From assembly GCA_019055375.1 (NCBI GenBank), contig JAHQIW010004271.1:124001-188000 (forward strand): a stretch of 64,000 nucleotides of DNA, read 5' to 3'. Below, in pieces: positions 29,201 through 41,200 of this stretch; the first letter of the stretch is position 1, and each line of letters begins with the position of its first letter. The notes beneath the pieces were generated by a model. The model worked only from the letters and a program-made list of their open reading frames with translations, ran no database searches and was not told the origin of the DNA. This DNA comes from Parelaphostrongylus tenuis (Eukaryota > Nematoda > Chromadorea > Rhabditida > Metastrongylidae). The position numbers and the translations under genes were made by a program.

Positions 29201-32200
29201 CACAATATGGTTGCTGAGGATGTTCATACATCTCGGAGTGCACTGTGCAGAATGAAGTTGGATTTTGATCCATTAGTAAAGCACCCCAATATGGAAATCA
29301 GTCCGACATCTCCATTCACAAACTCGACTTTAAATAATCCATTGGCCGTGATCCACGTTTTTCTAGCACAAATAGCGTTGTAAGGTATCAGATTGCCTCC
29401 GTAATTGACTGGGGTAGCTGCGAACGCTCATGTTAGACTACCGTGGGCCCCTTAGGAGAGCAAATGATCCATTCAATATCAAGTAGCCCCATTACCCTGC
29501 CAATAGAAGCTCCTTTCACAACGCTAAGAAATATGGTAATTGTTGAAACTTGATCATACCTTGAAATGAATAGAAGGTGAATGGAATTTTATCAAGACAA
29601 TCCTTCCCGCCACGCCATGGAGCTGTTTTTGTCCATATTCAACACCAAGTACGAGCTCTGTTGACTCGCTCACGCCACTGCACTTTCTTGATTTCCACAT
29701 CAATTGAGGTCAATATTGTTAAGTGCTACTGATTGTCAAAGGTGACGAAACTGAATCAGATGCGTTTCTTATTACTACATGGAAGAAGTGATTATCTACG
29801 AAAAGTTCTTATATAAATTAGTTCTAGAGTCTATGAATAGCAGATTGCAAGAAGTGGATCAATATAAACGCAGGATCGAAGAATCTGTAAAGGAAGAGTG
29901 AAATGAGAACGAAAGGGTCCTAGCCAAGCTCTTACCCCAAAGCGCACATCTTCTATGAAAATCCACTTTTTGTAAAGCAGAGAATCCGCCGATGGAGAAA
30001 CGCATCGACTTGTGGTACACCTCATGTAGAGATAGATCTATTGCACTATCTCAAGGTTTTTTTGTTGACTCTTCCTCTCTGTCATCATCGTTTACCCCTA
30101 TATGATGTCTGCGTTATCTGCCCAAAGATTTGATCCGGTCACAAGCTGGAAAGCATCTGCTGTTGTTCAAAAAATGATGGGACTCGCTTTTGATGAGAGC
30201 ATAGTAAACGAAATCCTCTCCCTACATAACTGGCAGATTAAAGAGAAACCTAGTAAAGATCACGGACTCTTTGTCAGTTCTCTCAAAAAATTCATCGAAT
30301 ACGTCTCCAATTTTCCAATCAGAAGATTCGTATCGCATCTTTATCAATTTTTTAAGATGTCAGCAAGTTTGCAAATTGATCTTACTACAGCGTAGCTTGT
30401 ATGACTGGTAGTAAATGCTGTTTTTTTTGGAGAGCTGCAGATGGACATACAAGAATGACAGCAGCGTCCGATTTGTTTGCTGAGTGTGCACTAAAAGTTC
30501 TCAACGAGAATTGTTCTGTCGCTTATATCAAGAATCTTGTATGAAGCTCAGTCAGTTGACGAAGCTGGATCTTGACAAGTATCTTGTTGCCTGATTATCG
30601 AAACCACACTAGCGTCAGCGTCACGGAAGTCCGATTGACGCTCTTCGACCAGGGAGTGTCTATTCTACATCGGAAAGTTATGGCACCTGCGCTACGGACA
30701 AATTTCTTCATGAACTCTTTGTTTCATTTGTAAGAAAAGGGTTTCGGCACTATTTTTCCACAGCTGTTCAGCACTGCATTCGCGTTGAAGTGAATAAGGA
30801 ATTTTTTTTATTAAGTCTCCAACTAAGTTTCCGATCTTGACCCAGACTTTGGGACCGAAATGGGCGGATTTATTGGTACATGTTGCGAGCCGGTCAGACC
30901 ATCAACGCTAAGCGATATTGTAAGGAACTGAACCGTTGCAGTTAAGCAATTCCACGTCACCGCCGTCGCCAAGTCTTTTTGCTTCAAGACATCGCAAAGC
31001 TACACATTGCCAAGAAAACGGAAGAAGTTGACCGCTTTGAGTTGGAAGCACTTGGATGATCCCCCGTATTCGCCAGCGCTGTGTCCGTCCGATTTCCATC
31101 TCTTCAGATCATTAGAGCACTGGTTGGACAAGAAGAATTGTTGAGACTCAGTCATTTGCGTCGAGAATTGACTGGTTGGTTTGCATCGAAGAATGATGAG
31201 TTTTATGGTCGCGGAATTGATTTGTTGCCGGAGCGTTGGCAGAATTGCATTCAGGCGGACGGAGGATACTTTAGTTAATGTTATTTGATATTTCTGATTG
31301 CTCGGAAAAATAAATCTATGAATTTTTGGATCAAGTTCAAAAACTTAGTAGGAGACCTAATTATAGGTTGAGGAAAAAGTTCTGAGAAAGTGCTTGTAAC
31401 TTTTTTTGGTGTCGGCCATTTTTTGTGTTTTTGCGCTCATTTGAAAACGCGTCTTCTCCCGCGCTGATTGGTATATAATTTATCTACTTAATTCAGAATA
31501 GATTTAAGAACCCCAAGCCAGATGGATACGTTCACTTGCCACCGTTACATTTGAGCCCAACGGCCATTCGTGCATCATCAACAGCCTAATTTGCTCGCTT
31601 GTTAACTCCATCTTAAAATAAGTTGATAAATTATATACCAATCAACGCGGGAGAAGACGGGCTTTCAAGCGAGCCCGAAAGCACAAAAAATGGCCGGCAC
31701 TCAAAAAAAATTACAAGCATTTTCTCAGAATTCTTCCCCAACCTATTGAATAGTGTGAGACTAAGCACACATTTTGTTCTTAATCGATGGGCATAATCCG
31801 ATTTGTGCTTGGGATTCTGAATCTCACAAGTTGAGATTCTGATATTCTGAATCTGATAAGTTCATAGGGAGGCAACAAGGGAAAACAGGAAAAACTAATG
31901 TGACCCGCTCTTATGTAACAGGGCATCCGAATATCAAAGTAAATTCATATTCATTCGCGTATCTCTATAATTCATATTATCTAGGATACCATTTTTCATG
32001 ATCTTTAGTTATGCTTGGTTTTAGCGTGAAGAAGAGCAAGAAATTCTATCTGAGCCGGAGTTGGCATCGCTAATCGAAATGGAAAAACGTGTGACATCGA
32101 GCAGCGACGTAGATTTCAATTATTCACTAGCTCTTCTATGGCTGCAACGTGTACTGTGTGGTGCACGATATCTCCATCGAGAACTCTGTCCGTTCACGTT

Positions 32201-35200
32201 CGGTAAGATTTTTAAACGGTTGATGTATCACATTCTATCTCTAGTGTCGTCCAACTGATCTTTACTTTCAGATTCTGACCTTAATCTGATGCAACAGATA
32301 ATTAGGAGAGTTTATTCTGATCCTGATGGCGTTATTGATGTCTATCGGACAGCTTCACTGGCGCAATTTCTTCGTGCAACCGAAATCTTGATGGAATTGC
32401 AGAAACGTACACGAGTGATAAGGGAACGATGGCCAGAGGTTGGGTTATTTTGTGCGAATATATAAATGACGTGGTTTGTTGCTGTCATCTATTAAGTGTA
32501 TTGGACATTATTTCATAGTTCTTATACAATCAAATTAGTCAAGTTGTTGTTATAAATCTTCTCAGAGGCTTCCAGAGCAAATAATTTTAAGAAGTATGTT
32601 TCAGCAAGTCTCTTTGAAACTAATTCTGGAGGCGATTGATAACTTCTTGAATGCTCAGCTATCCACTACCCATGTTAAAATGACTAAGCTCGTTGAGAAT
32701 ATCATCGGTACCACAAACTTTTTCACGGCTTCCAGTTTTATTATTTTTCATAATCTCTTTCATTTTTCTAATACAGAGCAAGGTGAAGAATGGAACAAGT
32801 TGGCAGACAGGGCAAATTCTTTGCAGAAAGAATTAGTTCCTCTGCGAGAATTGATGGTTGATTGGAAGAAAATGGAGGTGAATACAATTCTTTCTTGTTT
32901 TACTGTGGAATAGTATAATTTCTATAGGTTCGTTCATGGAGTGAACTATTGAAACGTGTCGTAGAGGAAGGACGACTTCACGCACAGCTTGTAGCCTTCC
33001 CACTATTCGATGCTATGTTCAAGGTTAAAGGTAATATTTTTGTTGCATCCTCTCAATTCGAACAATACATATTTTGCAAACTTGGGTAATATAAAAATAT
33101 CAGCAGGGCAGCTACTAAAATAAAACAGTAAAACAAAAATCCAGTGATTATTCACCGTTTATCTATCGACGTCATTTATTAGTCAGCCTAAAATTCCTGT
33201 TGAAGCACTTAACTGAATCTTGGGTCTAGAAATACTATTATAAAATCGAAATAGAAACAGGGTATACAATAGGAGTATTGTATGCTATGCAAGCAAAACT
33301 TTCGACCTCCGGATTTTACCCATACCCAGAGCGTAGCAAAGCGGTGGCCTCGATGATGTAGTGTTAGCATGCACCCCCGATAGGGGTGAAATGTGGGTTC
33401 ATCCCTCCTTTTAGGATCAGAAGTTTTGCATTCACTCAGCATCCCTTGGGTATATAATTATAACATCATAACATTGTTATAGGAGCGCATGCGACGCAGT
33501 TGTTAGAGGTGCTCTGCGTCTCATGCAAGGTTGATGGTTCGATCTCGTGCTCATAGCTCACCAAACCATCCATCCCTCCTTTCTCGATAAATCGGTAGAA
33601 TAAATGTCTAGGAGGATAAGCAGCACTGCCTCGATACAGTGATAGGCCACCGCCAGCCATTGTATAGTCCAAATATACGTTTAGTCACCTTAAACGAAGG
33701 TACGATTTGAAGACGAATGCATGGCGCATCCTTTAGGAATTGATCAACGCCGTGAGCTTTATCCTTTATCCTTTCACATTGCTGTGAGGGCAGTAAAATG
33801 AAATTCTGTTATGATTATGTGTAATGCTTTCATTCTCGATCGTCACGAAATTGTGGGTTTCACGTAGTGGGATTAATATAGAAGGGTTGATCAATTCCTG
33901 AGGAATGCGCCATGCATTCGTCTCCAATTTTTAGCTTCATTTGAGGTGACTGAATGCATATCTGGCGTTTACAATAACTCGCGATGGCCTTACGCTATTC
34001 CGCTATATTGAATCAGTGATGCTTATCATCCTAGACAAGTCTGAGACCTGTCCGGTACCCCGGAGGGATGGATGGCTTGGTGAGCCATGATTATTATAAC
34101 TACTTAAAATTATCATACAGTCTACAATATTTGAATCAATGATTTCCATGGTTTATCTGCATTAATTATTACTTGCTGATTGGCAGTTAAGCAATCATAG
34201 TATCTAATTGTTTAGCATTAGATGACCAGACGGCTCTCATCGTAATGGCGACGGAGTGGATCACTAATGCAAGCTTTTTGGATTATTCCACGCGAATTAC
34301 AAGTATACATTGCTTGGCTCAGTGGGCTCATCACCTTGATCACGCCGCAGTGGCACTTCAGCTGCACTCCATCGCGTCTCATTTTGAACAGTATCTACCG
34401 GCAGTTGAGTTGAAGCTTTGCGAAGCTAGGTCAGTGCAGTCTTCATCCCTATCTCCAGTTTTCTTAAGATTTTGATTTGTGCATTAAAGGGCGCAGGTGG
34501 CACAGTGGTTAAAGGTGCTCTCACACGAGGTCAATGGTTTGATCTCGCGCTCTGATTGCGAAGCCATCTATCCCTTTGGGGTCGGTAAATTGGTACCAGA
34601 CTAGTCGACTTGTCTCGGAAGATAAGCAGCACTCACTCGGTACAGGGGAGGCCACCGCGACTAATTGTAAAGGCCACATATGCCCTCAAACGAAGTTCAA
34701 AATTGAAGACGAATGCATGGCGCATCCCTCAGGGCATGTTCAACCCCGAGTGCTTTATCTTTTCTCCTTTTATTTTGATTTGACATCAAATTCATAAGAG
34801 TGGTAATGAGCAATACATAAGGATTCTTCATATCTGGAATGAAATTATTTTTGGGTTTTATAACTCTGAACGTCATTTTCCTGTCAGCAGTTTTTACTTT
34901 CCTGCTTCCTTTTTAGAGACCCAGCTGAGCAGTCTCTCAAGGATTATGTGAAGATTGTCAAGTACAATGATCTCAGCCTATGGAATATTAAGGTTTCTTC
35001 ACAAAAGCACGCACACATTTGTACAAGATTGTTCGGAAATTTCGGGTAAGAAAATATTTTGTAATTCATATTTGAAAACAACCTAGTTGCTTCTATACAA
35101 CTATATTGTGGTGCTTCAGGAGGCAGTTAGTGTTCAAGCATCATCAGTTTTCGATACACTTGTTTCTATGAGCTATACAAGCATTCCCACTGCTCCCCAT

Positions 35201-38200
35201 TTGCCTGACATGAAAGCTGGTGGTCGTGTGCGAAAGGCGAGACAATTAGTAGAGGACATCTGTGCTGCTGGTATCTGTTGTTTGAATTCGTATTATTTTT
35301 TCACTATTTATAATGTTTCGTAAGTCGTAGGGTTCAATTATTTTGTTGTAGCTACAAAACTTTGTGACACTAGCGGAATAATAGAGCTCTCTGAGCAAAC
35401 GAAATCTTGCGATGAAGCTATTCGCACACAGATAAACTATCAAGGAGAAGACAGCGAGAAGGTCAGTGAAGTCAGACATAGAATGAACTGATTTGTAAAG
35501 CATGCGAGAACCTTGGGAGAATATGTATGGAGGTTGTTTCTGTGGTGATTGTAATGTGTATAGGAGAAGCAACAAGGTTGTGCTCGTAACTCTCGACAAC
35601 GATCAGTAGCGATGGTCATCAAGGATTTACAAGGAGTAGGATTGAATGCCCGCAAAGCAGCAGTTTTGAACCGGGAACTGTTGACTCGAAGTTCGCTCAC
35701 TGAGGTGGTGAGACATAGGGCCGAAGAGGTAGACGTCGTTATTACTTATGCGTTTTTTTCAGAGAGATCACAGTGATTTTATCCGTTTTTTTCAGCTATC
35801 TATTCGTAAATGTTCTGGTGGTCGAAATGCATGCATTAGAAAGTCATTAGTGCCCAACAACCAGTTAGGAGTTGCTACACGAAGACATCTTGAGGGACTT
35901 GTTGGTGGGTCTTTGGATCGCTTCTCTCCTCTGAGCATTTTTTTGATTCCCCAGTCTCACTACCAACAAATATGCATTTCAAGTCTTCAGTCATCTAACT
36001 GAGTGACGTACTTTGTGCTATTCAGTATTGTATTAATTTAGATTATGGCATGTCATGGATTATGAAATGTCATAAAAATCTCGTGGAATGGGAAGAATTT
36101 TGTAGCTTGTTTAATCGTAAGACACGTGCTCTCGAGCGAATTGAGTCAAATTCTAAGGTACAATGGAAAATATTTTATTAATAATTCGTTTCATTTTTCC
36201 GCCTCCAATGTTAAGCATAGTATACAATAAGTCCACTTAGTTTGGGTTTATAAGTTCTATAAGACCTTTTGTCGTATTTTGTTCTGTATGATAGTAGCAT
36301 ATGCTTGTAGTCATTACTTTATTACCGATTTTGAAGGAAACACAAATCGCTCAGACGCGAAACCACGTGATCTGACCCTTGGGATTAAGGAACCCGAACA
36401 TGTGCTAAAGCTCGACATTTCTGTCATTAGAACACATGAAGTCGGACATATGCATTCCAGCCATAACTTAACATAATACGAACACATAGCCGGGTTTTTT
36501 GCTACGTACAACTTTGTCAGGATTTGGTCATGAGGTCTAAGTGAATGTCTTTTCATGAGAGACGGCTTCGAATTCTGACCTAATAGCTGATTCTACAAAT
36601 GTGAAAAGACCGCTCATAACTGCCACAAACTTAGCTAGGAGAGAATTAGATCCCAGTATCTGATCAACTCACAACCAGTTCTTATCATCAGTCTGACTCG
36701 GTTGTACACACGTTAGCTGCCGAAAGGCGGATCTTCTAAAATAGAAAACCTACAAGAATGTGTTAGTGCCACAAAATGGAAGGCAGTGCATCATTAATTA
36801 TCGATCATTTTGCTTGGTCTTTTCTCATATGTCATTTTATTTATCCCTCAACAGGACTAGCTAAACATCACTTGTGGAGGGATTCTTCGGTTGTATCTCA
36901 TGAAACGATACACATGAGAATCGAATTGTCTTGTGGTTCCTTGTCCATATTCATTGAAAAGAATATATTCGAATACTTCAGCTCTTCGTCTGAACTGTGG
37001 AATCAGCTCGATATATAGCTCAAATGCAGAGTTGAACACAAAAATTAGCGGTTATGAGAGCTTGCAAGTGCAGGAAGCTTTCATTCGTTGATAGTCGCAC
37101 TAAAAGTGTCTTGTAAATTCTACGATGTCACAAATGAAATCGATCACAAGGCCAGGCGTCTTATTGGTAACTGATAAACAAAAACCGTTAGGGAGCAGAT
37201 CTTACAGAATATCAAGCGCAGAGCAGGAAGATCATCGACCTGGTGGTTAATCTTCCTGAGAAAGACCTGAATTTCAAAGTGGATAAACGGTTCACAATTG
37301 ATTCCTATTCTTTTATTAGACGTCGTCACATTGCTCATCTTATTCCAGCGTTCGTGAAAAGAATTTTTACAGAATTATCCATTCCTTATCATTCTCCACA
37401 CCCGTTGTCGAGATATAACCGAGTATTGTTATGCTTGCCCAATGATTCGGTTTTTGTTCTCTTATTGTGAGAATTTGTCCCATATATGATGGTTCGTTTA
37501 GGTCGGATGGTTTGTCAACCATGAACAGATGTCGCTGTCATGGAAGTTTCTTCACTTGCGAACGACTGAGTTAGTTAGGTTAACGGACATGATGCGCAAA
37601 AGAATTTCGAATGTTTCTGATACAGATATCAATGAACAAGGTTTTTTTATATTAAAGTTAGACATATATACTTTTAACAAACTTTTCAAGACCCATTAAT
37701 TTGAAGCACTTGTGTATTTCATGAACTGTGAAGAAAACTGTGGAAACACAGCATTAAGGTTGGCATGCTTAAGCAGCATCGATCTGAAACTTTTTAATTC
37801 AAGAGTTGGAGGAATACGAGCACCCATTATCCCGTCTACATGCCCAGAGCCCTCAACTTGAAGGATTGCAAAAGAATGTCACAGAGGCATATTCTCTTTC
37901 GCAGCGTATACACGAGATAGCCTCGACACTATTTAAGGAATCTGAAAAGGACGTTTTTGAGAAGTACGTACAGTTTTTTTGGTTTTACTCTTTTACTAAA
38001 ATAATCCGTAATGTGTGGTAGTATTTGAATTGCTCCTTTTCTTTGAAATATTTCCTTCTTTTGCTGCAAAATTTGATCCACACATGTTAGATTTATGTAT
38101 GCCTATAGATTCAAAAAAGCCTAATATCTAGAACAACAAAAATACTGCATTATTTTGTATTGCACAAAGAGTTGTAGCAGACAGAAATCCGGGTAGTACA

Positions 38201-41200
38201 GTGATTGGCCTGCGTCTCTGGAAAGCGTGAGACGCGTGTTCAGCTCCTCCCTAATTATCTTATAGACATTTGATTTAATCCGCTATCAAAGACTTGTTGG
38301 TTTGATATTATCTATCTAGGGCATCTGTACTTCCACATCTCGAACATCTTTCTTCGGATTGCACTATGCTGGAGACGTTCTTGAACGAGCTAGAATATTG
38401 GTTCGAGTTTCAATGTGCTCAAGCGAGACAAATACAAAGAGATATTGTTACAAAGCTGGAAGTACGTGAAAACAACTTCACTCTTTCGTGCGAATTCTGT
38501 TGTAACCATACTCTTGATGAGAATTAGATTTTCTAATATATCTTTATGACTTAGTTTTGTGTATTCATCTAAGGATATCGAAAAAAATTTGGTGCACAAA
38601 AAATGCTTTTTATGCAACATCAGCTACTGAAACAGCTGACTTTTCTGATTTGGAATCCTTCTAATAATGTAAATGAATTTCTGGGATATGTAGTGTGCCA
38701 AAAACAGTAGATTTTCCTAATATTTTTTGAGGTTTGTTGAGACAGCCTTCATATTTGCGAGAAGCTTTTCAAATATTGAATTTTGTACAGATCAAAAGTT
38801 TTTGAAGTGAATTTTGTAGGTGGAAGTTATTGAAACAAAGACAATCTCCGTGTCACTTGATGATGTACTTCTGTTTGTCCAAAACCTCTACAAGTCACTT
38901 GTCGAAAATAAGCCGCTCGATGAACTGCGGGTAATGGATCGCCTGGATTATATCTTGAATGTTATCACAACTGTTGGGATTTCAAAGGTAAGGAGTTCAC
39001 ATTTCAATTTCTTCTTTTTTCATACAAAAATATTCTCTCGATCATTACATCAGCAATGATTTCTTTACATGAGAGCGTGTATGACGCAGTGATCAAAGAA
39101 GTTGTGCGACACACACATGATCAACGAAGGGATGGACCGATCCCGTGCTCAAGACTCACTAAGCCTTGCATCCCTCCGGGGTCGGTGATTTGGTAGCAGA
39201 TTTGCCTGGGAGGATAGCAACAGTGACTTGACTTAACGGTGGGCCACCGTGAGTCACTGTGAAGGCCAGATATACATCCAATCAATCCCTCAAGCAATGA
39301 TCGATGAAGACGATTGTATGGCGCATTCCTTAGGGACTGATCACGCCTAGCGCTTCACTTTTCAGCCTTACATGATTATATGAAATTGGCAAGTTTTGCC
39401 CTTCTTTATGTTCACAGTTGTGTTGTATAACATCAGAATGATTTCTATATTCCATACTCAGGTAGCTTCGTGGGCTTGTCAAGTGGTTTCTGATGCCCGC
39501 ATAGGTTTGCTTATGGAGGATATCAATGAAGTGACATCTCTAATGCGAATCATTTCGTCTTTACTCTCCTCAGTAAACCAGATGATCTCGTCTGTCCTTC
39601 AAGCTTTCATTGGACTGTACTATGTGATCGTATCGATGAGTATGCAGTTGTTTGAAAAGGTATGCATATATTGGAGTACTATGCAACTAATATTTATATT
39701 TACGAGCCATTAAGGTTATTTCAGATTTGTTAGGTTTAATGACTGTTGCTTGCTGTTTATGCAAATTTAGATGCAAGTTTTCTTTGTAATACGTGGGAAA
39801 TTGATCGTTTTTTGCCTAATATGCTCAGTCACATGAAGAACACTTGGTTCTTCTAACACCAATAATGTTTATATACTTGAGAAATCATTCATTGTAAGCT
39901 TTGAAAAATTTTCAAAAATGCCAATTAATGCCCTTTGGGGAGCTTGAGTTTATTTCTTTGAGCTTTACTCTTTGGAGTATTTGACAGTATTCTGCGTTCC
40001 TCCTCCAATTGGACCTAGATCAACTAACATTTTGACTGTTAAGGGATACATCGATCCCATACCTAAAGCTGAAAAGCAGAAAGGAGACTCAAACGACACG
40101 AGTGAGAGTGGAGAAGGTTGGTTAGCTGTTGAACCAATGAAATGAAATCCTAGGTTCATTCACGAGAATTTGTTATCTTGTTTTCAGGAGGTGGATTTGG
40201 TGAGGGTGAAGTGAACAGTGATGCAAGAGATGTAACGGACGAGATGGAAGAAAGCGGTCAGATCGAAGGTCTTCAAGACGACGAATGCGAACCGTCAAGC
40301 GGCGATGCCGGCCAAAACGACAAACCGATCGAGATGGACGAGGTATGTTCGTTTGATGGAAGGCAAAACTTCCTTCCCGATCCCGAGATTGCTACTTTTC
40401 AAGGATTTCGCGGAAGACATTTGCGACATTGACCGTAATGAGGCTGCAGAAGATGATAAGTCCGACGAAGGCAGCGAAGAGGAACCAGAATTTGAAGATC
40501 AATTAGGGGAGGTGTGTTCATCTTTATTCAGCTTTTTTTCTGGTATTCCACTGCTCTCTTTTGTAAGGTCGACGAGGCCGATGATCAACAACTGGATCCT
40601 AAACTCTGGGACGACGAGGAAAAGGACAAGGATCCAAAAGGATGCGATGACGGCAGCACAGGTTTTCATGCTGAAGCTTTATTCAGCTTCTTAGTTTATC
40701 TTTAATGATCCTTTGGAGCTTTAGGATATAGATTTGATTTGCTTTGGAAATGTTAGGTCGTTCCGTAAGTTTTGTCACTAGGGCGACAAACACCAAATTT
40801 ACTAATCAGAAGTAGCTGAGCTTGCATGACTTTAGTATTGTTCAACTGTGCATTTTCTTGCGAACATTTTGGTATACAACTTCTTTGTACTTGCATTGAG
40901 ATGGAGCTGTTTTGTCGCTTACTACTCACGCCCGAATGGCGCGTAGGGGAAAATGCTAGTGAAGCTGCGTGCATGGTAAATAGACCTTGTGGCAATGTTA
41001 CGGTTGCAGAAAGGACGGCCAGAAGTGATTCGCGAAGTTAAAGGAAGCTCCATTAACATGGTGACAACGACGTTGAATTACTGCGCGATACGCGGCACCG
41101 TCGAGCGGCGAGTGCGGCGGCTAGAATGGTGTTGTGGTAGTTTTCTGGTGAAATGTGGAATTTTGTTTTCACTAAAGGGAAGTTCGTCGCCAGTAAGTGG

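Noticed and set aside
29190..29400. Open stretch HNMVAEDVHTSRSAL... after the exon ending 29121
   Set aside because: The phase does not fit the preceding exon and no donor was found; possibly repeat-derived, but not supported.
30102..30395. 97-codon ORF on the plus strand inside the 2.9 kb mdn-1 intron
   Set aside because: The exons 29019-29121 and 32025-32202 join in phase and give a midasin-like EEEKDELNVAELFSEREEEQE without it; I see no family motif.
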